Assembly: GCA_030654635.1 (NCBI GenBank)
Contig: JAURXE010000758.1
Coordinates: forward strand, 1-12,989
Length of the DNA stretch: 12,989 bases
DNA from: Pseudomonas sp.
GTDB lineage: Bacteria; Pseudomonadota; Gammaproteobacteria; Pseudomonadales; Pseudomonadaceae
Direction of reading: 5' to 3'
In this document: positions 7,679 to 12,989 of the stretch, piece by piece
How positions within the stretch are numbered: position 1 is the first letter of the stretch
Layout: each line of letters begins with the position of its first letter
Made by a program: the position numbers and the translations under genes
Notes under the pieces: generated by a model
Database searches by the model: none
Told to the model about the DNA's origin: nothing
Seen by the model: the letters and a program-made list of their open reading frames with translations, nothing else

Positions 7679-7901
7679 TCTGTAGATATGGAGGAAGTCC
7701 TCACTACATCAGACAGTCTGTGTGCGATTCAGTGCCATCTGTGTGCAATAACACACACGCAGGCCTCTACTGCGGTAGCGGGCAGCGATAAATAATTGCG
7801 CCTATGTGTGCTGGCGTACCGAGTTCGGCGGCCATGGCGTTTAGTCTGATGCCATGCTGATCGCAGCCTGCGGTCAAGTCTGTGCTTGGGAGATCAACCT
7901 C
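7679..7901. promoter_or_regulatory. Divergent regulatory region between Crp copy 2 and lmo0937-like gene
   Basis: Contains a dyad TGTGTG-caataa-CACACA (7740-7757), a direct repeat CTGTGTGC at 7718-7725 and 7739-7746 (21 bp apart, two helical turns), and an 11-bp palindrome CAGACAGTCTG (7710-7720). Crp-family sites are often TGTGA-N6-TCACA, so the dyad is a plausible though untested binding site for the regulator encoded beside it. An AT-rich stretch (GATAAATAAT, 7787-7796) could be a -10 region for the plus strand. The ATG at 7854 opens the downstream frame but lacks a ribosome site. Confidence 0.5.
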
Positions 7902-8051
7902 ATGTTGCAAACCATCGCGATCATTTTGCTGATTCTATGGATTCTAGGGCTGGTTTCGTCCTACACCATGGGTGGGCTTATTCACATCCTGCTGGTCGTG
8001 GCCATCGTCATGATCCTGGTACGGGTTATTCAAGGACGCCGCATTCTTTAG
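7902..8051 (+). CDS. lmo0937-like small membrane protein (49 aa)
   Basis: Tiny inner-membrane protein of the lmo0937 type (also grouped under DUF5670), function unknown. Residues 2-18 and 25-43 are two hydrophobic helices with a YTMGG turn and a basic end QGRRIL. The pattern W-I-L-G-L near 13-17, then GGLIHILLVVAIV at 24-36, is typical of the family. The start at 7902 is chosen because GGGAG (7888-7892) is 9 bases upstream and it removes a non-hydrophobic leader of 16 residues. It lies downstream of the divergent promoter region shared with Crp copy 2. Family members are frequent beside Crp-type regulators, BON and DUF3309 genes, which fits this window. Role inferred as stress-related only from context. 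Confidence 0.85.
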   Translation: MLQTIAIILLILWILGLVSSYTMGGLIHILLVVAIVMILVRVIQGRRIL

Positions 8052-8081
8052 CGGCTCCTCAGTAGTTACAGGAGTGTATGC

Positions 8082-8300
8082 ATGAATGGATTAACCAGTT
8101 TTGCCGTTGTGCTGATGATTGCCGGCGGTTTGGGCTTGGCTTACGGCGGTTTCAGTTACACCAAGGAAACCCACACCGCCGACGTCGGTGCGCTGCATCT
8201 GTCGGTGGACGAGGAGCAGCGGGTAAATATCCCGATGGGCGTTGGCATTGGCGCGCTGCTGCTTGGCGGTATCTTGCTAGTGGTTGGCAGAAAACGCTAA
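8082..8300 (+). CDS. Small two-helix membrane protein, possibly DUF3185-like (72 aa)
   Basis: Two membrane helices (about 5-24 and 52-68) flank a soluble loop of about 28 residues (SYTKETHTADVGALHLSVDE), which would lie in the periplasm if the basic C-terminus GRKR is cytoplasmic. The pattern of a helix ending in AYGGF-x-YT, an acidic Asp/Glu-rich loop and a final Gly/Leu helix recalls small proteins labelled DUF3185, but the family call is uncertain. Ribosome site AGGAG (8070-8074) is 7 bases before the ATG at 8082. An ATG at 8078 in another frame reads a shadow. It is 30 bases downstream of the lmo0937-like gene, so probably in one transcript. Function unknown. Confidence 0.75.
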   Translation: MNGLTSFAVVLMIAGGLGLAYGGFSYTKETHTADVGALHLSVDEEQRVNIPMGVGIGALLLGGILLVVGRKR

Positions 8301-8337
8301 GCGCATAGCCCGGCTCAGAGCTACTCCCGAATTTATT

Positions 8338-8357
8338 GTTAACCGCTGTTAATAGTT
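8338..8357 (+). promoter_or_regulatory. Tandem TGTTAA half-sites upstream of the lipoprotein gene
   Basis: GTTAA occurs at 8338-8342 and 8348-8352, giving two imperfect 10-bp repeats (TGTTAACCGC, TGTTAATAGT). They lie about 25-40 bases before the ATG, where a response regulator such as PhoP could bind tandem half-sites, although PhoP boxes are normally 11 bp apart. No clear -35/-10 pair was recognised. Tentative. Confidence 0.3.
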
Positions 8358-8377
8358 TGATCCTTAGAGGTAACACC

Positions 8378-8587
8378 ATGAAAAAGCTGCTAATTACGGC
8401 CTGCTGCGTGTTGAGTTTGGTTGGTTGCGCCAGTGAATACATCATCGCTACCAACGACGGCAAAATGATCACCACCAACGAAAAGCCGGAGCTGGATGAA
8501 GAAACCGACATGCTCCACTACCAGGATGAAGAGGGCCGCGACCAGCAAATCCAGAAGTCTGAAGTGAAACAAATGATCGAGCGTTAA
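8378..8587 (+). CDS. YgdI/YgdR-like small lipoprotein (DUF903 type)
   Basis: Small lipoprotein of the YgdI/YgdR type, function unknown. The N-terminus MKKLLITACCVLSLVGC is a lipoprotein signal with the lipobox cysteine at C17. Residue +2 is Ala, not Asp, so outer-membrane sorting is expected. The mature part (about 52 residues) has the family SH3-like pattern: YIIATNDGKMITTNEKPELD, then YQDEEGRDQQIQKSEVKQM. Start at 8378 is chosen by the ribosome site AGAGG (8366-8370), 7 bases upstream, and by the immediate KK signal start. It follows the two small membrane genes in the same direction with a 77-base gap and its own possible regulatory repeats. A strong terminator lies about 60 bases downstream. 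Confidence 0.92.
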   Translation: MKKLLITACCVLSLVGCASEYIIATNDGKMITTNEKPELDEETDMLHYQDEEGRDQQIQKSEVKQMIER

Positions 8588-8604
8588 GCGCCCGCTCCAC
8601 GTTG

Positions 8605-8640
8605 TAGCACCGGTGCTCGGCATGATTGTCTAGCACCGGT
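8605..8640. repeat. Direct repeat TAGCACCGGT and 12-bp palindrome
   Basis: TAGCACCGGT is present at 8605-8614 and 8631-8640, 26 bp apart. The first copy overlaps the perfect palindrome AGCACCGGTGCT (8606-8617). They sit between the lipoprotein stop and the terminator. No known element was recognised; they could form a processing or stabilising structure at the transcript end. Confidence 0.5.
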
Positions 8641-8642
8641 CA

Positions 8643-8674
8643 AAAAAACCGGACATTCGCGTCCGGTTTTTTTT
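8643..8674 (+). terminator. Strong rho-independent terminator, bidirectional in form
   Basis: Stem CCGGAC (8649-8654), loop ATTCGC, GTCCGG (8661-8666), flanked by seven A before (8642-8648) and eight T after (8667-8674). The A/T flanks extend the stem and let it work for both strands. It ends the small envelope gene group and also separates it from the minus-strand tRNA transcript. The rest of the stretch 8675-8849 shows no gene or clear signal. Confidence 0.9.
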
Positions 8675-8847
8675 GGCCTAGTGATTGGCTCGTCGTGCCG
8701 ATCGCAGTGGTCTGCCGGCGCCATTCAAGAATTGCGTATTGCCGTGTCGGGGGGCGGTGCGCTGGGGCATATAAGGCGGCGCAGCGCGGAAGCTGCTGAT
8801 AGCCGCACGTGGCACGGCTGAAAAACGTCAGCATTAATCGCAGGCAA

Positions 8848-8882
8848 ACAAAAAGGGCCGAGGTTTTCACCTAGGCCCTTTG
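8848..8882 (-). terminator. Terminator of the tRNA-Arg transcript
   Basis: On the minus strand, AAAGGGCCTAGGT pairs with ACCTCGGCCCTTT with one mismatch around a GAAA loop, followed by a T-run (A-run on the plus strand at 8850-8854). It begins just downstream of the tRNA 3' end, as expected for a rho-independent terminator of a single tRNA transcript. Confidence 0.8.
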
Positions 8883-8889
8883 CTTTGTA

Positions 8890-8966
8890 TGGTGCACCAG
8901 ACGGGATTCGAACCCATGACCACTGCCTTCGGAGGGCAGTACTCTATCCAGCTGAGCTACTGGTGC
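8890..8966 (-). tRNA. tRNA-Arg (anticodon CCG)
   Basis: Full cloverleaf on the minus strand, 77 bases including an encoded CCA end. Acceptor arms GCACCAG and CTGGTGC pair perfectly. The D arm is GCTC/GAGT. The anticodon arm is CTGCC-CTCCGAA-GGCAG, with loop CTCCGAA giving anticodon CCG (reads the arginine codon CGG). The T arm is ATGGG-TTCGAAT-CCCGT. The discriminator base is A. The gene is complete and no integrase or attachment-site duplicate was seen next to it, though tRNA genes are common integration sites. Confidence 0.97.
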
Positions 8967-9335
8967 AGCGGGCGTCATGATACGCATGTCGCCGGCGTGC
9001 GTCCATGCCGAGCGTGTTGTTCATGATTTCGCACGAAAACGGCTTGGTTGACGATGGCTGGTGATTAATTTTACCGATTCGAGTCTTTTTGTTAATTTTT
9101 CTGAACAGCCTATTGCCCTTTCTTCACGCTCGCCCTAGGATTCGTTTGAGATTTCAAACGCCTGTGGCAATAAACCCTAGTCACCGAAAGGGGCTATGGT
9201 TGTCTTGCTCCTTTTATTGTCGTCAGGCCCACGCCAGCGCAGCGTTACGCGCAAAAATTTACGACTGCAGCCCTTTCGCGCGGTCGACTGCTAATCACCG
9301 CTCGCGGCCAGGCTGGCGAGCTGAAGGAGACCGTT
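8967..9335. promoter_or_regulatory. gabD upstream region with 18-bp dyad operator candidate
   Basis: About 370 bases without a convincing gene. It holds an AT-rich patch (9060-9110) with TTAATTTT twice (9065-9072 and 9092-9099), and a TTGACG (9049-9054) that could be a -35 element without a good -10. A perfect dyad CGTTTGA-gatt-TCAAACG (9143-9160) lies about 175 bases before the gabD ATG and is a candidate operator. No sigma54 -24/-12 motif was recognised. An open frame at 9089-9355 runs through the gabD ribosome site and is not a gene. Confidence 0.45.
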
Positions 9336-10778
9336 ATGCAATTGAAAGACGCTAAGTTGTTCCGCCAGCAGGCGTATATCAATGGTGCCTGGCTGGATGC
9401 TGACAATGGTCAGACCATCAAGGTGAATAACCCGGCGACCAACGAAATCATTGGCACTGTGCCAAAAATGGGCGGCGCCGAAACCCGTCGCGCCATCGAA
9501 GCGGCCGAACAGGCGCTGCCGGCCTGGCGTGCACTGACCGCCAAAGACCGTTGCAACCGCTTGCGTCGCTGGTTTGAACTGCTGATCGAAAACCAGGACG
9601 ACCTCGCCCGCCTGATGACCATGGAACAAGGCAAGCCATTGGCCGAAGCCCGTGGCGAAATCGTCTATGCCGCCTCCTTTATCGAATGGTTTGCCGAAGA
9701 AGCCAAACGCGTCTACGGCGACATTATTCCGGGCCATCAACCGGACAAGCGCCTGCTGGTGATGAAGCAGCCGATTGGCGTGACCGCCGCCATTACCCCG
9801 TGGAACTTTCCGGCCGCGATGATCACCCGTAAAGCCGGCCCGGCCCTGGCTGCCGGTTGCACCATGGTGATCAAGCCTGCCAGCCAAACCCCGTATTCGG
9901 CCCTGGCCCTGGTTGAACTGGCTGAGCGCGCCGGGATTCCTAAAGGCGTGTTGAGCGTGGTGACAGGCTCGGCCGGCGATATCGGCAGCGAACTGACCGG
10001 CAACCCGATCGTGCGTAAATTGTCGTTCACCGGCTCGACCGAAATTGGTCGCCAGTTGATGATGGAATGCGCCAAGGACATCAAGAAAGTCTCGCTGGAA
10101 CTGGGTGGCAACGCGCCGTTTATCGTGTTCGACGACGCCGATCTGGATGCCGCCGTTGAAGGCGCCCTGGCCTCCAAATACCGTAACGCCGGCCAGACCT
10201 GCGTGTGCGCCAACCGTCTGTATGTACAAGACGGCGTGTATGACGCCTTCGCCGAGAAGCTGCGCCTGGCCGTGACCAAGTTGAAAATTGGTAATGGCCT
10301 GGAAGACGGCATCACCACCGGCCCGCTGATCGACGCCAAGGCAGTGGCCAAGGTTGAAGAGCACATCGCCGACGCCCTGAGCAAAGGCGCCAGCGTACTG
10401 GCCGGTGGTAACGCGCTGGGCGGTAACTTCTTCGAACCGACCATCCTGATCAACGTGCCGAAAAACGCCGCCGTCGCCAAGGAAGAAACCTTTGGTCCGC
10501 TGGCGCCACTGTTCCGCTTCAGCGATGAGGCCGATGTGATCGCCCAAGCCAACGACACCGAGTTTGGTCTGGCCTCGTACTTTTATGCCCGTGACCTTAG
10601 CCGTGTGTTCCGCGTCGCTGAAGCGCTGGAGTACGGCATAGTGGGCGTCAACACCGGGATTATTTCCACCGAAGTGGCACCGTTCGGCGGCATCAAGGCT
10701 TCGGGCCTAGGCCGTGAAGGTTCTAAGTACGGCATCGAAGATTACCTGGAAATCAAATACGTCTGCCTTGGGGTATAA
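9336..10778 (+). CDS. gabD: NADP-dependent succinate-semialdehyde dehydrogenase GabD
   Basis: Cytoplasmic aldehyde dehydrogenase that oxidises succinate semialdehyde to succinate, the second step of GABA use. In Pseudomonas the same pair (also called DavD/DavT) also handles glutarate semialdehyde from 5-aminovalerate in lysine breakdown. Full length (480, family about 480). Catalytic C289 lies in GQTCVCANR and general base E255 in LELGGNAP; the oxyanion N157 is in TPWNFP. K180-PAS (180-183) is the cofactor segment typical of NADP-using members. The C-terminal block PFGGIKASGLGREGSKYG (about 452-469) is typical GabD. Start 9336 has AAGGAGA (9324-9330), 5 bases upstream. The gabT gene follows after 211 bases with a hairpin between them. 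Very close to the Pseudomonas GabD sequence as remembered. Confidence 0.97.
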   Translation: MQLKDAKLFRQQAYINGAWLDADNGQTIKVNNPATNEIIGTVPKMGGAETRRAIEAAEQALPAWRALTAKDRCNRLRRWFELLIENQDDLARLMTMEQGKPLAEARGEIVYAASFIEWFAEEAKRVYGDIIPGHQPDKRLLVMKQPIGVTAAITPWNFPAAMITRKAGPALAAGCTMVIKPASQTPYSALALVELAERAGIPKGVLSVVTGSAGDIGSELTGNPIVRKLSFTGSTEIGRQLMMECAKDIKKVSLELGGNAPFIVFDDADLDAAVEGALASKYRNAGQTCVCANRLYVQDGVYDAFAEKLRLAVTKLKIGNGLEDGITTGPLIDAKAVAKVEEHIADALSKGASVLAGGNALGGNFFEPTILINVPKNAAVAKEETFGPLAPLFRFSDEADVIAQANDTEFGLASYFYARDLSRVFRVAEALEYGIVGVNTGIISTEVAPFGGIKASGLGREGSKYGIEDYLEIKYVCLGV

Positions 10779-10792
10779 GCAGCTACTGCGCT

Positions 10793-10863
10793 CGGCCATA
10801 CGGCGTTGGCCGGGGTTGGAGAAATGCTCGTTGGCACTAGCCAACTCCGCTTTTTCCAACCCC
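10793..10863 (+). other. Structured gabD-gabT intergenic hairpins
   Basis: A 6-bp hairpin CGGCCA/TGGCCG (10793-10812) abuts a longer structure. There GGGGTTGGAGAAA (10812-10824) pairs with TTTTTCCAACCCC (10851-10863), 13 pairs including one G-U, and an inner perfect hairpin GTTGGC-ACTA-GCCAAC (10830-10845) lies inside it. No T-run follows the outer stem, so it is not a standard terminator. It may stabilise the gabD mRNA, act as an attenuator, or be a small repeat-derived element. The remaining gap up to 10989 holds an A/T-rich stretch (10911-10945) that could contain a gabT promoter. Confidence 0.55.
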
Positions 10864-10989
10864 GTCCGCCTTGTCTGACCTTCGCTCGCTACGCTGCTAG
10901 TGCTTTGGTAACGGCAAAAAAAATAACTGCAACAACGAATTTTACTGACACTGCGTAACTGGCCCGCCCGGCGGCCCACGAGGATAATC

Positions 10990-12270
10990 ATGAGCAAGAC
11001 TAACGAATCCCTGATGCAACGCCGCCAAGCCGCCGTACCGCGCGGTGTTGGCCAGATCCACCCGATTTTCGCCGAGCGCGCCGAGAACGCCACCGTATGG
11101 GACGTTGAAGGCCGCGAGTTCATCGACTTCGCCGGCGGCATCGCCGTATTGAACACCGGCCACCTGCACCCGAAAGTGGTGGCGGCGGTGCAAGAGCAGC
11201 TGACCAAACTGTCGCACACCTGCTTTCAGGTGCTGGCCTATGAACCCTATGTCGAACTCTGCGAAGAGATCGCCAAGCGTGTACCCGGTGACTTCGCCAA
11301 GAAGACCCTGCTGGTCACCTCCGGTTCTGAAGCGGTAGAAAACGCGGTGAAAATTGCCCGCGCCGCCACCGGCCGCATCGGTGTGATCGCCTTCACCGGC
11401 GCTTACCACGGCCGCACCATGATGACCCTGAGCCTGACCGGCAAAGTGGTGCCGTACTCGGCGGGCATGGGCTTGATGCCAGCCGGTGTGTTCCGCGCTC
11501 AGTCGCCTTGCCCATTGCACGGTGTGAGCGAAGACGAGTCGATCGCCAGCATCGAGCGGATCTTCAAGAACGATGCGCAGCCAAGCGACGTGGCGGCCAT
11601 CATCATTGAGCCGGTGCAGGGTGAAGGTGGTTTCTATACCAACTCGCCGGCCTTTATGAAACGTCTGCGGGCCCTGTGCGACCAGCACGGCATTCTGTTG
11701 ATTGCCGACGAAGTGCAGACCGGCGCCGGGCGCACCGGCACCTTCTTCGCCACCGAGCAACTGGGCGTGGTGCCAGACCTGACCACCTTCGCCAAATCGG
11801 TCGGCGGCGGTTTCCCGATCTCCGGCGTGTGCGGCAAGGCTGAAATCATGGACGTCATCGCGCCGGGCGGCCTGGGCGGCACCTATGCCGGTAGCCCGAT
11901 TGCCTGCGCCGCGGCCCTGGCCGTGCTGAAAGTATTCGATGACGAGAAATTGCTGGAGCGCTCCCAGGTGCTCGGTGAGCGTTTGAAAACCGGCCTGCGC
12001 GCCATTCAGGCCAAGCACAACGTGATTGGTGACGTGCGCGGTCTGGGCTCGATGATTGCCATCGAACTGTTCGAGGGCGGCGATGTGCACAAACCGGCCG
12101 CCGAACTGGTGGGCAAGATCGTTGCTCGCGCTCGCGACAAGGGCTTAATCCTGCTGTCGTGCGGCACCTACTACAACGTCATCCGCTTCCTGATGCCGCT
12201 GACCATTCCTGATGCACAGCTGGACAAAGGCCTGGCCATTGTCGCTGAGTGCTTCGACGAACTCGCTTAA
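10990..12270 (+). CDS. gabT: 4-aminobutyrate aminotransferase GabT
   Basis: PLP-dependent class III aminotransferase in the cytoplasm. It moves the amino group of GABA to 2-oxoglutarate, giving succinate semialdehyde for GabD (and 5-aminovalerate to glutarate semialdehyde). Full length at 426. SGSEAVE (111-117) binds the PLP phosphate, D240 in IADEVQ pairs with the PLP nitrogen, and K269 in TFAKSVGGG forms the Schiff base. EPVQGEGG (207-214) and GTYAGSP (297-303) are family blocks. Ribosome site GAGGA (10980-10984) is 5 bases before the ATG. Same direction as gabD with a 211-base gap, so either one transcript with an internal structure or two promoters. A UUCG-loop terminator follows. Confidence 0.97.
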   Translation: MSKTNESLMQRRQAAVPRGVGQIHPIFAERAENATVWDVEGREFIDFAGGIAVLNTGHLHPKVVAAVQEQLTKLSHTCFQVLAYEPYVELCEEIAKRVPGDFAKKTLLVTSGSEAVENAVKIARAATGRIGVIAFTGAYHGRTMMTLSLTGKVVPYSAGMGLMPAGVFRAQSPCPLHGVSEDESIASIERIFKNDAQPSDVAAIIIEPVQGEGGFYTNSPAFMKRLRALCDQHGILLIADEVQTGAGRTGTFFATEQLGVVPDLTTFAKSVGGGFPISGVCGKAEIMDVIAPGGLGGTYAGSPIACAAALAVLKVFDDEKLLERSQVLGERLKTGLRAIQAKHNVIGDVRGLGSMIAIELFEGGDVHKPAAELVGKIVARARDKGLILLSCGTYYNVIRFLMPLTIPDAQLDKGLAIVAECFDELA

Positions 12271-12294
12271 GGCTCACCAGTCAGGCGATTTATT

Positions 12295-12319
12295 GACCCG
12301 CTTCGGCGGGTCTTTTTTT
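12295..12319 (+). terminator. UUCG-tetraloop terminator after gabT
   Basis: Perfect stem GACCCGC (12295-12301), loop TTCG (very stable tetraloop), GCGGGTC (12306-12312), then seven T (12313-12319), with another seven-T run at 12324-12330. A clear rho-independent terminator ending the gab unit. Confidence 0.95.
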
Positions 12320-12338
12320 GCCGTTTTTTTGACCTTGG

Positions 12339-12373
12339 CGCGGCGCTTCAAATCTTATGCTTGAAGCACCGCG
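12339..12373. other. Hairpin just after the second EAL gene
   Basis: CGCGG-c-GCTTCAA (12339-12351) pairs with TTGAAGC-a-CCGCG (12361-12373) around a 9-base loop, with one mismatch. It lies 10 bases beyond the stop of the minus-strand EAL gene. In that direction it has no T-run, so it may be a rho-dependent or 3'-end stabilising structure rather than a standard terminator. Confidence 0.4.
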
Positions 12374-12382
12374 TGGCCCACT

Positions 12383-12989
12383 TTAGAACCCCAGGCTAGG
12401 GCTGCTCAGGGCCAGCGTCAGTTGTGCACTATCGCGGTCGGCGAGGGTTTCCAGCGGCTTGGGATGGTCGATAAAGTAGCCTTGGGCGTAGTCGATGCCC
12501 AGGCCGCGCAGGCAGTCGAGGGTGGCTTGGCTTTCAACAAACTCGGCCACGGTTTTCAGTCCGAGCTGCTGGGCGATTTGCTGCATGGAGCTGACCATCG
12601 CCTGGTTGATCGGGTCGTTTTCCAGGCCGCTGATAAAGGTGCCATCGATTTTCAGCAAGTCCAATGGCAGATGGCGCAGGTAGGCATAGGAGGCAAAGCC
12701 GCTGCCAAAGTCGTCGAGGGCGACCTTGATGCCTTGCTCGCGCAGCTTGGTGATCCACTCGGAGGACACCCCCAGCTCGCCTAAGGCGACCATTTCTGTG
12801 ACTTCGATGCACAGCTTGTGGGCCGGTAACTGATGACTGGCCAAGAGTTCCTTAAGCAGTTGGTGCACCTCGCCGTCCAGCAGCGAACTGCCGCTGAGAT
12901 TGAGATTGACCTGGTTGAGCTGGCGCAAGTGATGGGGGTTTTGCTCCATCCAGTCGAATAATCGCCGTATCACCCAGCGATCAATCACC
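12383..12989 (-). CDS. EAL-domain c-di-GMP phosphodiesterase, C-terminal part (cut by window end)
   Basis: Partial gene: about 201 C-terminal residues, with the reading frame open to the window edge, so the EAL signature itself and any N-terminal sensor domains lie outside. Visible EAL blocks are VNLNLSG with the metal Asn, LCIEVTE with its two Glu, the intact DDFGSG loop, LLKIDGTF with the catalytic Lys, AEFVES and the final AQGYFIDHPKP. The Asn, Glu, Asp-Asp and Lys residues needed for c-di-GMP hydrolysis are all present, so it is probably an active phosphodiesterase (c-di-GMP to pGpG). AEFVE replaces the usual AEGVE, as in multi-PAS Pseudomonas EAL proteins of the RmcA/PipA type (from memory). 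The stop is TAA at 12383-12385; transcription converges with gabT. Confidence 0.9.
   Translation of the reverse strand, partial: VIDRWVIRRLFDWMEQNPHHLRQLNQVNLNLSGSSLLDGEVHQLLKELLASHQLPAHKLCIEVTEMVALGELGVSSEWITKLREQGIKVALDDFGSGFASYAYLRHLPLDLLKIDGTFISGLENDPINQAMVSSMQQIAQQLGLKTVAEFVESQATLDCLRGLGIDYAQGYFIDHPKPLETLADRDSAQLTLALSSPSLGF

Noticed and set aside
8890..8966. tRNA-Arg as an integration site for a mobile element
   Set aside because: The tRNA is intact, and no integrase gene or repeated tRNA end was seen within the window.
9089..9355. Open frame of 88 codons upstream of gabD
   Set aside because: No ribosome site, no recognisable protein, and it runs across the gabD ribosome site and start.
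10826..10846. TGGCAC as half of a sigma54 promoter before gabT
   Set aside because: The matching TTGC element at the right distance is absent; the sequence belongs to the hairpin.
10942..12090. Long minus-strand open frame opposite gabT (and a similar one at 9291-10547 opposite gabD)
   Set aside because: Both are antisense shadows of highly conserved genes in GC-rich DNA, with low-complexity His/Gly/Gln-rich products.

Overview
The window looks like chromosomal DNA from a Pseudomonas-type gammaproteobacterium. The main reasons are the close match of the GabD and GabT proteins to Pseudomonas forms (from memory of the family, no search was run), the fairly GC-rich coding sequence, strong AAGGAG-type ribosome sites, and the mixture of c-di-GMP proteins and small stress-type envelope proteins. 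The species cannot be fixed from this sequence.

Layout. (1) 165-1639: a 52-residue DUF3309-type membrane peptide, whose stop overlaps the start of an exported PQQ-dependent sugar/sorbosone dehydrogenase-like beta-propeller protein. (2) 1623-2575, minus strand: a two-gene unit encoding a DUF883 (ElaB/YqjD-like) tail-anchored protein and a glycine-zipper membrane protein; its last gene overlaps the dehydrogenase tail to tail. (3) 2855-3916: a 53-residue hydrophilic protein and a periplasmic protein with three BON domains, closed by a hairpin. (4) 3970-6060: a REC-PAS-GGDEF-EAL c-di-GMP protein with an apparently active cyclase site and a damaged EAL metal motif. (5) 6077-7678, minus strand: two paralogous Crp/Fnr-type regulators in tandem. 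(6) 7902-8587: three small envelope proteins (lmo0937-like membrane peptide, a two-helix membrane protein, a YgdI/YgdR-like lipoprotein), followed by a strong terminator. (7) 8890-8966, minus strand: tRNA-Arg(CCG). (8) 9336-12270: gabD and gabT, which convert GABA (and probably 5-aminovalerate) to succinate (or glutarate), closed by a UUCG-loop terminator. (9) 12383 to the window end, minus strand: the C-terminal part of a second EAL protein, with an intact catalytic set.

Reading it together: regions 1-6 form an island of small or periplasmic envelope/stress proteins (DUF3309, DUF883, glycine zipper, BON, lmo0937-like, YgdI-like) around two Crp-family regulators and one c-di-GMP/receiver protein. 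The most interesting hypothesis is that the regulators and the signalling protein control this island. A dyad and a 21-bp-phased repeat in the divergent promoter region at 7679-7901 are candidate operators. Regions 7-9 look like ordinary core chromosome. No insertion sequence, prophage, CRISPR array or integrase was seen.
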